In this document: positions 9,423-17,978 of the stretch, in pieces
Layout: every line of letters begins with the position of its first letter
Numbering within the stretch: position 1 is the stretch's first letter
Assembly: GCA_018241265.1 (NCBI GenBank)
Contig: JAFEEF010000006.1
Coordinates: 128,112 to 192,111, forward strand
From: Pseudomonadota bacterium
GTDB lineage: Bacteria > Pseudomonadota > Gammaproteobacteria > Burkholderiales > Burkholderiaceae_C
Direction of reading: 5' to 3'
Length of the DNA: 64,000 nucleotides
The notes under the pieces: generated by a model
Database searches by the model: none
The model's input: only the letters and a program-made list of their open reading frames with translations
What the model was told of the DNA's origin: nothing
Program-made: the position numbers and the translations under genes

Positions 9423-10630
9423 GCGTCCGCCTGGAGCAGCCGTTCCAGGCTCTGCTCGCCGATGCCGTAGTAGTCCTTCAGCGCGGCGACCTGCGCGCGC
9501 GCCTCGCTCGCTGCAGCCGGCACGGCGCGACGCGTCGCGAGGATCATCTTGTTCTTGCTCGTGTGCTCGAGCGCGACGAACTCGAACACCTGCGTCGCAT
9601 AGCCCTCGACTTCGAGCAGCAGCGCGCGCAGGCTGTCGGTCACCATCTCGGCCTGCTGACCGAGGTGCACGCCGTGTTGCAGCATCGGCCGCAGCAGCGC
9701 CGGCATCCGCATCTGCGGCCGCACTTCCTTGTGGCAGCACGGCGCGCAGACGATGACGTCGGCGCCGGCGCGGATGCCGGCATGGATCGCATGGTCGGTC
9801 GCGGTGTCGCAGGCATGCAGCGCGATCATCACGTCGACGCGTTCGGGCGCCCGCGTGCGCACGTCGCCATGCTCGAAGCGCAAGCCTACGGCGCCGACGC
9901 GCCGTGCCGCGTCGTTGCACAGCCGGACCATGTCGTCGCGCAGCTCGACGCCGACGACCTCGGGCGCGAGCTGCAACGCATGCGCCAGATGATCGTGCAG
10001 CGCGAAGGTCAGGTAGCCCTTGCCGGCGCCGAAGTCCACGACCTTCAAGCCGCGGCGTCCGGCCAGCGCACTGGCGGCCAGCGCATGGTCGACGATCTCG
10101 ACGAACTTGTTGATCTGCTTCCACTTGCGCGCCATCGCCGGCACCAGCGTGCCGCGCGCATCGGTGACGCCGAGCGCGGCGAGGAACGGCCGATCGAGTG
10201 CGACCCAGCGCTGCTTGGCGCGGTCGTGGGGCACCGGTGCCGCCGGCGCATCCGGGCCCGAGGCGCGCGCCACGCTGCGCAAGGTCTGCTGGCCCTTGCG
10301 GCTGATGAGCCAATGCAGCTCCTCGCCGACGCCGTAGGCATGCGCATGGGCGTAGCTGCTCACCAGCAGCTCCCGGATGGCGTCGAGGCCGGCATCGACC
10401 GGAAGGTTCTTCGTCACGTCGCGCGTCGCATGGCTGTGCACGAAGCTCAGGCGCGGCACGCCGCGCAGCGCGAGCGGCCGGACCGAGACGCGTTCGCCCT
10501 GCGGACGGTCGCGCTCGAGCGGCTTCGACAGCACGAGTTTGACGAAGTCGCCGCGCTCGAGGCTCGTGGCGATGCGGTAGAGCAGACGCTCGCGCGGGTC
10601 GGCGGCTTCGGATGAGGTAGGAGCGTTCAA
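9356..10630 (-). CDS. SAM-dependent methyltransferase (Methyltransf_32 type)
   Basis: 424-residue protein. The C-terminal half is a class I methyltransferase: motif I VVDFGAGKGYLTF, followed by VGVELRDDMV, DVMIALHACDTATD and a CAPCCHKE segment typical of the Methyltransf_32 family. Some eukaryotic members are tRNA or protein methyltransferases; the bacterial substrate is unknown. The N-terminal ~180 residues precede the Rossmann fold and have no recognised domain. No ATG fits, so I chose the TTG at 10630, 23 bases after the upstream small gene; it has GGAA about 10 bases ahead. The 3' end overlaps the convergent aminotransferase gene. Confidence 0.8.
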   Translation of the reverse strand: MNAPTSSEAADPRERLLYRIATSLERGDFVKLVLSKPLERDRPQGERVSVRPLALRGVPRLSFVHSHATRDVTKNLPVDAGLDAIRELLVSSYAHAHAYGVGEELHWLISRKGQQTLRSVARASGPDAPAAPVPHDRAKQRWVALDRPFLAALGVTDARGTLVPAMARKWKQINKFVEIVDHALAASALAGRRGLKVVDFGAGKGYLTFALHDHLAHALQLAPEVVGVELRDDMVRLCNDAARRVGAVGLRFEHGDVRTRAPERVDVMIALHACDTATDHAIHAGIRAGADVIVCAPCCHKEVRPQMRMPALLRPMLQHGVHLGQQAEMVTDSLRALLLEVEGYATQVFEFVALEHTSKNKMILATRRAVPAAASEARAQVAALKDYYGIGEQSLERLLQADAQAVAAASSTAAAKRSMSSSSL

Positions 10631-10653
10631 GCCGCCGATTCCAGGAAGCGACG

Positions 10654-10944
10654 TCAGACGTCCAGCGTATAGACCTCGGCGGCGCCACGCTCGGCGGCGC
10701 TGTGGCCGTCGAGCGCCTTGTCCCACTCCGCCCCGAGTGCACCGAGGGCCGGTGTCAGGCCTTTGGTCATCACCGCGACCTCTTCGGACCCGGCATCGAA
10801 CTCGCCGACGAGCGCACGACTCGCGATGAAGAGCCGTGCCACGGCGGATCCGCCCGCATCGATCAGAACCAGGTAGCGCGCCGGTGCGCGATGGGGCGAT
10901 GGCTTGTGCGCCGCCGGTGATTCGATGCCATAGCCGCCGTCCAT
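10654..10944 (-). CDS. Small conserved hypothetical protein
   Basis: 96-residue acidic protein, no signal peptide or membrane span. A central RYLVLIDAGGSAVARLFIASRALV stretch looks like two beta strands, and the C-terminus GHSAAERGAAEVYTLDV reads like a folded end. It lies 33 bases after the SHMT-like gene and 23 bases before the methyltransferase gene, in a tight same-strand run. Function unknown. Confidence 0.6.
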   Translation of the reverse strand: MDGGYGIESPAAHKPSPHRAPARYLVLIDAGGSAVARLFIASRALVGEFDAGSEEVAVMTKGLTPALGALGAEWDKALDGHSAAERGAAEVYTLDV

Positions 10945-10977
10945 GCGGCGATCTTGCCACCAACCGGTGGCGTGCCG

Positions 10978-12306
10978 CTAGCCGTAGATCGGGAAGCGCC
11001 GCGCCAGCGCGGTCGCCCGCTCGGCGACCGAGCGCTCCACCGCCGCGGTGTCCGGGCCGCGCTGCAACGCGGCGAGCACCTCGGCGATCAGGTCGCCGAC
11101 GACGTCGAACTCGGCGCGCCCGAAACCGCGCGTCGTCGCGCCCGACACGCCGAAGCGCAGCCCCGACATCACCTTGCGATCGGCCGCATCCGACGGGATC
11201 GGGTTCATGTTCGCGATGATCGCGGCGCGTTCCAGGCTTTGCGCGGCCGGCCCGCCTGCGAGCCCTTGCGGGCGCAGGTCGACCAGCATCAGCGGCGTGT
11301 CGGTGCCGCCGCCGACGAGCGCGTGGCCGTGTTGCCGGAGGCGTGCCGCGAGCCCGCGCGCGTTCGCGAGCACCGCTTCGGCATAGGCGCGGAACTCCGG
11401 CCGCAGCGCCTCGCCGAGCGCGACCGCCTTGGCCGCCAGCACATGCAGGTACGGCGTGCCCTGCAGACCGGGAAAGACGGCGTTGTCGATGCGCTTCGTC
11501 AGCGCGGCGTCGTTCCACAGGATGACCGCGCCGCGCGGCCCGCGCAGCGACTTGTAGGTCGTCGTCGTCACGACATCGGCATGCGGGAACGGATCGGCAT
11601 GCGCGCCGCCCGCGACGAGCCCGGCGAAGTGCGCCATGTCGACGACGAGCTTCGCGCCGGCCACGTCCGCCGCGCGGCGGAACGCCGCGAAGTCGAGCGC
11701 GCGCGGATAGGCCGAGCCGCCCGCGACGACGATCCTGGGCTGGTGGCGGCGCGCCAGGTCGACGACCTCGTCGTAGTCGATCAGGCCGCTGTCGGCGCGC
11801 ACGCCGTAGTTCACGACACGGAACCAGCGGCCGCTGCAGTTCACGTCGGCGCCGTGGCTCAGATGGCCGCCGGCGTTGAGGTCCATGCTGAGCAGCGTGT
11901 CGCCGGGCGATGCCAGCGCATGCCAGACCGCATGGTTGGCCTGGCTGCCGGAGTGCGGCTGCACGTTCGCATGGGCGCAGCCGAACAGGCGGCAGGCGCG
12001 CTCGATCGCGGCGCGCTCGACGATGTCGACATGCGCCGCGCCGGCGTGGTAGCGCTTGCCGGGATAGCCCTCGACGGTCTTGTTGGTGAGGATCGAGCCC
12101 TGGGCATCGAGCACCGCGCGGCTGACGATGTTCTCCGACGCGATCAGCTCGATCACGTCCTGCTGGCGCGCCAGCTCGCCGGCGATCGCATCGGCGATCA
12201 GCGGATCGGTCTCGGCGACCGGGGCGGTGAAGTAGCCGGAGGAGAGGATGCGGTTCACGGCGGTGGCGGCGTTGGCGGCGAGGAGCCCGGAGCTTCCATT
12301 CTGCAT
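10978..12306 (-). CDS. Serine hydroxymethyltransferase paralogue (GlyA family)
   Basis: 442-residue PLP enzyme clearly related to GlyA: ELIASENIVS, GYPGKRYHAG, AGGHLSHG, and the PLP lysine K252 in TTTTYKSLRGPRG. GlyA interconverts serine and glycine with tetrahydrofolate. Here the residue before the PLP lysine is Tyr, where housekeeping enzymes have His (TTTTHKTLRGPRG). The C-terminal substrate region reads GVSGATTRGF instead of the usual GTPAVTTRGF. About 25 extra residues precede the normal N-terminus. These changes suggest a specialised paralogue. The start at 12306 lies 22 bases after the hybrid-kinase stop. Confidence 0.85.
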   Translation of the reverse strand: MQNGSSGLLAANAATAVNRILSSGYFTAPVAETDPLIADAIAGELARQQDVIELIASENIVSRAVLDAQGSILTNKTVEGYPGKRYHAGAAHVDIVERAAIERACRLFGCAHANVQPHSGSQANHAVWHALASPGDTLLSMDLNAGGHLSHGADVNCSGRWFRVVNYGVRADSGLIDYDEVVDLARRHQPRIVVAGGSAYPRALDFAAFRRAADVAGAKLVVDMAHFAGLVAGGAHADPFPHADVVTTTTYKSLRGPRGAVILWNDAALTKRIDNAVFPGLQGTPYLHVLAAKAVALGEALRPEFRAYAEAVLANARGLAARLRQHGHALVGGGTDTPLMLVDLRPQGLAGGPAAQSLERAAIIANMNPIPSDAADRKVMSGLRFGVSGATTRGFGRAEFDVVGDLIAEVLAALQRGPDTAAVERSVAERATALARRFPIYG

Positions 12307-12328
12307 TCGCCTCGGCCGCGATCGCGTA

Positions 12329-14797
12329 CTACTGCAGGGTCGCATGCAGCACCGCCGCCAGCTTCTCCAGCGTGTACTCCTTCTGCAGCAGCGCGCGCAC
12401 GCCCAGGCGCGTCGCCGCGGTTCGCATCTCGTCGGTGATGTAGCCCGACGTGATGACCACCGGCAAATCCGGCCGCACCCGCGCAAGCTCCGCCGCGAGG
12501 TCGAGGCCGCTGCATTCGGGCATGTTGTAATCGCTGACGATCACGTCGTAGGCGTCCGGCGCCGCCTGCACCGCGGCGAGCGCGTCGCTCGGCCCGTCGG
12601 CGCTCGTCACGCGGTAGCCGGTCTGCAGCAAGAGCGCCTCGACCATCAGCAGCATCGCCGGATCGTCGTCGACGTACAGCACATGCTGACCCTGCGCGCG
12701 CGGCGGCGCCACGGCGGCCGGCTCGGCCGCCGCGGCCTCGGGTTGCGGCTCGCGCCGCGGGAAATAGAGATGAAAGGTGCTGCCGCGGCCGGGCGCGCTG
12801 TCGACCGCGATCGCGCCCTGGTGCGCGCGCACGATGCCGTGCACGACCGACAGCCCGAGCCCGGTCCCCTGGCCGATGCGCTTGGTCGTGAAGAACGGCT
12901 CGAACACGCGCGCTCGCGTCGCGTCGTCCATGCCGGCGCCGTCGTCGCGCACCCACAGGTGCGCATACTCCCCGGGCGACACGCCGCCGAGCCCGCGCGC
13001 CGCGTCGGCATCGAGCGAGGCCGGCTCCAGACCGACGGTGATGCGGCCGCTGCCGTCGCGCAACGCATGCCAGGCGTTCGTGCCGAGGTTCAGCACCACC
13101 TGCTGGATCTGCGTCGCATCGACGCCGGCATGGAGGGTCGCTTCGGCGATCCGCGTCTCCAGCTCGACGCCGGCCGGCAGGCTCGACCGCAGCAGCGCCA
13201 CCGCCTCCTGCACCAGCGGGGCCAGCGGCTGGCTCACCAGCATCTGCGGCTGCATGCGGCTGAACGCGAGGATCTGCTGCACCAGCGATCTCGCGCGCAC
13301 GCCGGCATGGTCGATCTGCGCCAGCAGCGCCTGGGCCGGACTGGCGGTGTCGACCTGCTGGCGCGCCAGCGCCACGTTGCCGAGGATCGCCGCGACGATG
13401 TTGTTGAAGTCGTGCGCGATGCCGCCGGCGAGCGTGCCGATCGCCTCCATCTTCTGCGATTCGCGCAGGCGCGCTTCGAGCAACGTGCGCCTGGCGTCGG
13501 CCCGGCGCTGCTCGGTGATGTCGGTCAGCATGCCGAGCGCACCGGCCGGGCGGCCATCGGCATCGACCAGCGGGCTGACCGACAGCAGCGCCCACAGCGC
13601 GGACCCGTCGCGCCGCCGCCAGGCGAACTCGCGCGCGGCGTGGCCGGCATCGATGCGGGCGAGCGGCGGCTGCGAGCCTTCGACGAAATCGGCGAGCGGC
13701 CGGCCGAGCATGTCGGCCTCGGCATGGCCGAGCAGCTGCAGCATCTGCGGGTTGACGAAGCTGATGCGGTTGTCCGCGTCGACGACCCAGATGCCTTCGT
13801 TCGCGGTCTCGACGATGCGGCGGTAGCGCTCCTCGCTGGCGCGCAGCTCGCGCGTCATCGCCTGCGCCTTGGCGTAGGCGCGGGCCCGGCCGGTCGCGAG
13901 CTGGTAGGTCAGCAACGCCAGCAGCAGCGACAGCCCGCCGCCGGCGGCCAGGATGATCTGCGAGGCCGCGGCCAGACGGCGCTGCTCGAACTCGGGCAGG
14001 CTGCGGATCCGCAACGTCCAGGTGTGGCCGGCGAAGCCGACGTATTCCTGTGCATCGAAGCGCGCCGCCGCCGGCGCGGGCTGCGCCTCGAACATCAGCG
14101 CGTCGTCGGCGAGGTCGACGCCGTCGTAGACGCTCACGTCCAGGCCCGGCATGCCTTCGCCGTAGAGCGCGGCCATCAGGTCCTTGACGCGAAACGCGGT
14201 CCAGACCCAGCCGACGAGGTTCGCGCGACGCGCCGCGATGTTGTCGATCGGTTGGCCGCGTGCATAGATCGGCACGACCATCAGGAAGCCGCCGACCGTT
14301 TCCGTGCCGCCTTCGGTCTGCAGCCGGATGCGTCGCGTGATCGCGGTGCGGCCGGAATCGCGCGCCTGCTCCAGGGCGGCGCGACGTACCGGATCCTCCA
14401 GCGGGTCGTAGCCCGGCAGGCCGCGGTTCTGCGCGGTCTCGGGCGCGTTGTAGAGGATCGGCGCGGCATCGCTGCCGTCGGGCTTGCGCACCCGGGCGGC
14501 GAACGCGATCGAGCGCAGCCCGGCGAAGTCGGTGCCGCCGAGCAACGCATCGACGTAGGCGCGGAAGTCGTCCCGGGTGACGGGATCGGACGCCATGAAC
14601 AGCCCTTGCATGCCGCGCAACATCTGCTCGTAACCGGCCATGCGCTGCTCGACGCGGGTCGCGGTCTGGCGCACGCCGGCATCGAAGCTGGCGCGCAGAC
14701 TGGCCTCCTCCAACGCGCGCTCATGGCGCCACAAGCCCAGCGTGATGGCCAGCGACGCAGCGCCGACCAACGCTGCAAGCCACGGCGCGCGCGTCAT
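12329..14797 (-). CDS. Hybrid sensor histidine kinase with CHASE and PAS domains
   Basis: 822-residue membrane kinase. An N-terminal membrane helix (about 8-25) is followed by a periplasmic CHASE domain (about 40-240, with MLRGMQGLFMAS and LRSIAFAARV), which binds small ligands. A second span follows at about 285-305. In the cytoplasm come a PAS domain (about 320-440), HisKA with phospho-His about 462 in GGIAHDFNNI, HATPase_c (DDGAGMDD, GTGLGLSVV), and a C-terminal receiver (about 705-820, Asp about 754 in VSDYNMP). No DNA-binding output is attached, so a separate partner is needed. It directly follows a solute-binding protein gene on the same strand. Confidence 0.93.
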   Translation of the reverse strand: MTRAPWLAALVGAASLAITLGLWRHERALEEASLRASFDAGVRQTATRVEQRMAGYEQMLRGMQGLFMASDPVTRDDFRAYVDALLGGTDFAGLRSIAFAARVRKPDGSDAAPILYNAPETAQNRGLPGYDPLEDPVRRAALEQARDSGRTAITRRIRLQTEGGTETVGGFLMVVPIYARGQPIDNIAARRANLVGWVWTAFRVKDLMAALYGEGMPGLDVSVYDGVDLADDALMFEAQPAPAAARFDAQEYVGFAGHTWTLRIRSLPEFEQRRLAAASQIILAAGGGLSLLLALLTYQLATGRARAYAKAQAMTRELRASEERYRRIVETANEGIWVVDADNRISFVNPQMLQLLGHAEADMLGRPLADFVEGSQPPLARIDAGHAAREFAWRRRDGSALWALLSVSPLVDADGRPAGALGMLTDITEQRRADARRTLLEARLRESQKMEAIGTLAGGIAHDFNNIVAAILGNVALARQQVDTASPAQALLAQIDHAGVRARSLVQQILAFSRMQPQMLVSQPLAPLVQEAVALLRSSLPAGVELETRIAEATLHAGVDATQIQQVVLNLGTNAWHALRDGSGRITVGLEPASLDADAARGLGGVSPGEYAHLWVRDDGAGMDDATRARVFEPFFTTKRIGQGTGLGLSVVHGIVRAHQGAIAVDSAPGRGSTFHLYFPRREPQPEAAAAEPAAVAPPRAQGQHVLYVDDDPAMLLMVEALLLQTGYRVTSADGPSDALAAVQAAPDAYDVIVSDYNMPECSGLDLAAELARVRPDLPVVITSGYITDEMRTAATRLGVRALLQKEYTLEKLAAVLHATLQ

Positions 14798-14855
14798 CGT
14801 CGCGGCCCGTGGCGGCGGACCGGTCGCGAGCGCGACGGCTGCAGCATGCGTCTCT

Positions 14856-15644
14856 TCAGAACTGCGTCATCGCGCGGGCCAGGTCGGGCGCGAAGTACTT
14901 CTCGAAGATGCGCTGCATCGTGCCGTCGGCGCGCATCGCATCGACGAGCGCGCGCCAGGCCTGCTGCTGCTCGACCGACAGCGCCTGCTTCGACATGATG
15001 AGCCCGTGCGGCACCGGCGGATCGTCGAACTCCAGGATCGTCGTCTGCGCGCGGATCGCCGCCTGCTCGATCGTCGGATAGTCGAACGGCTCGATGATCA
15101 TCGCCTGCAGGCGGTTCTGCAGCAGCACTTCGTAGAGCGGCCCGAGGTCGGTCGCATAGCTGACGCGCTGCTCCGCATCGAGCTTGTCGAGCAGCCGGTT
15201 GCCGCCCGGGTTGTAGCGGAACGCGCGGATCACGCCGAGCTTCAGGTCGCGGCGCGCCTCGAAGTCCGCCACCGACTTCACGCCGGCATCCTTGCGCACC
15301 AGCAGGTAGTACTTGTTCGACACGTACCAGGCGAACGCCGCATAGCGGTCGCGCGCCTCGTTGGTGATGCCGGACAGGCTGAAGTCGAGCGCGCCGGATT
15401 CGATCAGCTGCCAGATGCGCGCCCGCGGCATCAGCGAGATGCCGAACTTGCAGCCGCTGCGCCGCACCAGCTCGTCGGCGATGTCCTTGTCGATGCCTTC
15501 GCCGGTCTGGCTCGAATAGAGCAGGCCGTGGTCGTGCAGTGCCAAGGTGTAGGGGCGGCTGCAGTCGGGCGTGTCGGCAGCCGCCGCGGGCAGCGCGGGA
15601 AGCAACAACAGCGGCAACAGCAACAGGCGTACCAACGTGACCAT
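14856..15644 (-). CDS. Periplasmic solute-binding protein, family 3
   Basis: 262-residue protein with a signal peptide of about 23 residues ending AAAAD, then a two-lobed SBP_bac_3 fold (GIDKDIADELVRRSG, DFSLSGITNEARDRYAAFAWYV, DLKLGVIRAFRYNPGG). Family members bind polar amino acids or related compounds. No permease or ATPase gene of the matching polar-amino-acid type lies beside it. It sits 65 bases downstream of hyuB and 58 bases upstream of the CHASE hybrid kinase. It may be an orphan receptor for that kinase rather than a transport component; this is inference. Confidence 0.87.
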   Translation of the reverse strand: MVTLVRLLLLPLLLLPALPAAAADTPDCSRPYTLALHDHGLLYSSQTGEGIDKDIADELVRRSGCKFGISLMPRARIWQLIESGALDFSLSGITNEARDRYAAFAWYVSNKYYLLVRKDAGVKSVADFEARRDLKLGVIRAFRYNPGGNRLLDKLDAEQRVSYATDLGPLYEVLLQNRLQAMIIEPFDYPTIEQAAIRAQTTILEFDDPPVPHGLIMSKQALSVEQQQAWRALVDAMRADGTMQRIFEKYFAPDLARAMTQF

Positions 15645-15709
15645 GACGGCCGCTCCGGCAGGCAGACGGCCGCCAGTATGGCCGATGGCCAGGGCGCGCG
15701 GCGCGACCT

Positions 15710-17401
15710 TCAACCGGTGCGGAAGCGCGCTGCCTGGCCGCGCGTGTAGTAGCCCCGCGCCAGGTCCCGGCGCAGCGCCTCCGGATCGCGCCGCGCAGGG
15801 TCGCCGTAGCCGCCGCCGCCGGGCGTCGAGACGCAGATCAGGTCGCCGGCGCCGATCGCGATGTCCTGGTCCTTCGACAGGTGCTCCGGCACATGGGTCT
15901 GCCCGTTCCGCACGATCGCGACGGTGTTGACGCCGCCGGCCGCGCCGCCCAGCGCGCCGGGTGGGCCGCTGCGGCCATGGTCCATCACCATCGAGACGCG
16001 CGCCTCGCCGCGGCGCAGCCGGATCCGGTAGTTGACGCCGAAGCCGCCGCGGTGCTCGCCGGCGCCACCCGAGCCTTCGTGCAGCGAGTACTCCTCGAAC
16101 AGCACCGGATAGAGCTGCTCCATGATTTCGATCGGCGTGGTCTTCGAGATGCCTATCGTCGAGCAGCCGTTCGAGAGGCCGTCTCCGGCCGGGCTGCCGC
16201 CGTAGCCGCCGCCCGAGATCACGTACATCACGTAGGCGCGCTTCTTCTTCGGATCCCAGCCGCCGACGCCCAAGTTGCCGCTGGTGCCGGCCGGCGCGCC
16301 GAACAGCTGCCCGGGAATCGCATGGCCGAGTGCCGCGAACACCGCCTCGGCGATGCGCTGGCTGACCTCGGCCGCGCAGCCGGACACCGGCCGCGGATAG
16401 CGTGCATAGAGGAAGGTGCCGTCCGGCTCGACGATCTCGAGCGGCTCGAAGGTGCCGGCGTTGATCGCGACGTCCGGGAACACGTGTTTCACCGCGAGAT
16501 AGATCGACGACTTGGTCGTCGCGATCACGCTGTTCATCGGCCCCCTGCAAGGCGGCGACGAGCCGCTCATGTCGAACACGAGCTTCGCGTCGTCGGCCGT
16601 GCGGCCCGACTTCGTGATCGTCATCGCGATGCGCAGCGGCTCGTTGACGACGCCGTCGGAGTCGACGAAGGCCTCGCCGGTGTAGGTGCCGTCAGGGATC
16701 GCCGCGATGCGTTCGCGCATCTGGCGTGCGGCGCGGCGCTTCAGCTCGGCAATGGCCTGTTCGACGGTGCCCGCGCCATAGCGCGCAAGCAGCGCGGCCA
16801 AGCGCTTCTGCCCGGTCGAAAGCGCGGCGGCCTGCGCCTTGATGTCGCCGATGCGCTGGTCGGCGATGCGGATGTTCGACAGGATGATCGACAGGATCTC
16901 ATGGTCGAGCTCGCCCTGCTTGTAGAGCTTGACCGGTGGCAGCCTGAGGCCTTCCTGCTCGACCTCGGTCGCATTCGCCGAGAAGCCCCCCGGCACCATG
17001 CCGCCGGTATCGGGCCAGTGGCCGGTGTTGGCGAGCCAGCACCAGAGCCGGCCGTCGTGGAAGTACGGCTGCACGAACTTGACGTCCATCAGGTGCGTGC
17101 CGCCGAGGTAGGGGTCGTTGACGATGAAGACGTCGCCTTCGTGCAGCTCGACATGATTGCGCCGCACGTTGTCGATCACCGCCTGCACCGTGAACTGCAT
17201 CGTGCCGACGAAGACCGGCAGCCCGAGCTCGCCCTGCGCGATCAGCTCGCCGGTGTCCCGGTGGTAGATGCCGTCCGAACGGTCGAGCGCCTCGGCGATC
17301 ACCGGGCTGAACGCGCTGCGCACGAACGCCAGGTCCATCTCGTTGCAGACCTGGTTGAGGCCGTTCTGCAGGACGGAGAGGGTGATGGGGTCGATGGTCA
17401 T
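15710..17401 (-). CDS. hyuB: HyuB: hydantoinase B / oxoprolinase-family subunit
   Basis: 563-residue protein of the HyuB family (ITLSVLQNGLNQVCNEM at the start, VNDPYLGGTHLMDV, the glycine-rich GGGGYGDPARRDPE at the C-terminus). With HyuA it forms ATP-dependent enzymes that open cyclic amides (hydantoinase, 5-oxoprolinase) or carboxylate ketones (acetone and acetophenone carboxylases). No gene for a small carboxylase gamma subunit is nearby, which favours ring opening. It is the last gene of the catabolic operon and is separated from hyuA by an inserted toxin-antitoxin pair. The specific substrate is not readable. Confidence 0.9.
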   Translation of the reverse strand: MTIDPITLSVLQNGLNQVCNEMDLAFVRSAFSPVIAEALDRSDGIYHRDTGELIAQGELGLPVFVGTMQFTVQAVIDNVRRNHVELHEGDVFIVNDPYLGGTHLMDVKFVQPYFHDGRLWCWLANTGHWPDTGGMVPGGFSANATEVEQEGLRLPPVKLYKQGELDHEILSIILSNIRIADQRIGDIKAQAAALSTGQKRLAALLARYGAGTVEQAIAELKRRAARQMRERIAAIPDGTYTGEAFVDSDGVVNEPLRIAMTITKSGRTADDAKLVFDMSGSSPPCRGPMNSVIATTKSSIYLAVKHVFPDVAINAGTFEPLEIVEPDGTFLYARYPRPVSGCAAEVSQRIAEAVFAALGHAIPGQLFGAPAGTSGNLGVGGWDPKKKRAYVMYVISGGGYGGSPAGDGLSNGCSTIGISKTTPIEIMEQLYPVLFEEYSLHEGSGGAGEHRGGFGVNYRIRLRRGEARVSMVMDHGRSGPPGALGGAAGGVNTVAIVRNGQTHVPEHLSKDQDIAIGAGDLICVSTPGGGGYGDPARRDPEALRRDLARGYYTRGQAARFRTG

Positions 17402-17428
17402 GGTGGACTGTCCAGATGCGCGCGAGGT

Positions 17429-17719
17429 TCAGCGGCCTGCCCAGTAACCCGGCATACGACGCTGGTGCTTGAGCGCGACGACGTGGATCGATTCGCCTTC
17501 GATCCGATAGACCAGCGTGAAAGGGAACCGCTGCAGAGGAAACTCGCGTGCGCGCCGGCCTGAGGGCGTTCCGATCTCGGGTTCACGCAACAACAGCTCG
17601 CCGACCTTGAAGAACCGGTTCAGCAGCCGATCCGCGGCATCGCGTCCGTATCGGTCGCCGCACCAGTCCAGCGCCTGCGCAAGCTCGCGTCGCGCTACCG
17701 GATGGACGAGCAGTTCCAT
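17429..17719 (-). CDS. ParE/RelE-family toxin
   Basis: 96-residue basic protein with the RelE/ParE fold pattern: N-terminal helix region HPVARRELAQALDWCGDRYG, then LLREPEIGTPSGRRAREFPLQRFPFTLVYRIEG and a final HVVALKHQRRMPGYW strand. Family members inhibit gyrase or cleave mRNA on ribosomes. The ATG at 17719 overlaps the antitoxin stop as TGATG, so the pair is translationally coupled. It lies 27 bases before hyuB. Confidence 0.88.
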   Translation of the reverse strand: MELLVHPVARRELAQALDWCGDRYGRDAADRLLNRFFKVGELLLREPEIGTPSGRRAREFPLQRFPFTLVYRIEGESIHVVALKHQRRMPGYWAGR

Positions 17720-17946
17720 CAACGCAGCCGGTCATGCAACTCCGTCATCACCGCCTCCCAGGGCACGCACTCGACCTCGCCGGCATCGATCTGCCGGATA
17801 CGCCGCTCCACCTCGGCTTCCCACGCGGCATCGACCTCTTCGCGCGTATGCACGCTGAGCCACAGCCGGTCCGCGAGCTCTGCTCGCTCCAGCGGAGAGA
17901 GTTTCATTGCCTCGGCTTCGAGCGCTTCGACGGGCAATCTGGACAT
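17719..17946 (-). CDS. Addiction-module antitoxin (Unstab_antitox type)
   Basis: 75-residue acidic protein: EAEAMKLSPLERAELADRLWLSVH followed by a helix and the DAGEVECVPWEAVMTEL tail, the pattern of the short addiction-module proteins (PF09720) that pair with ParE/RelE toxins. It begins 32 bases after the hyuA stop. Antitoxin before toxin with overlapping codons is the usual type II layout, and autoregulation would be expected. Confidence 0.86.
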   Translation of the reverse strand: MSRLPVEALEAEAMKLSPLERAELADRLWLSVHTREEVDAAWEAEVERRIRQIDAGEVECVPWEAVMTELHDRLR

Positions 17947-17978
17947 GTGCGGTGGCTCCTGCAGCGATCTCTCGAAGT

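Noticed and set aside
12248-14998. 916-codon open frame opposite the hybrid kinase
   Set aside because: Composition is that of an antisense frame in high-GC DNA and no motif is seen, whereas the minus strand encodes CHASE, PAS, kinase and receiver domains.
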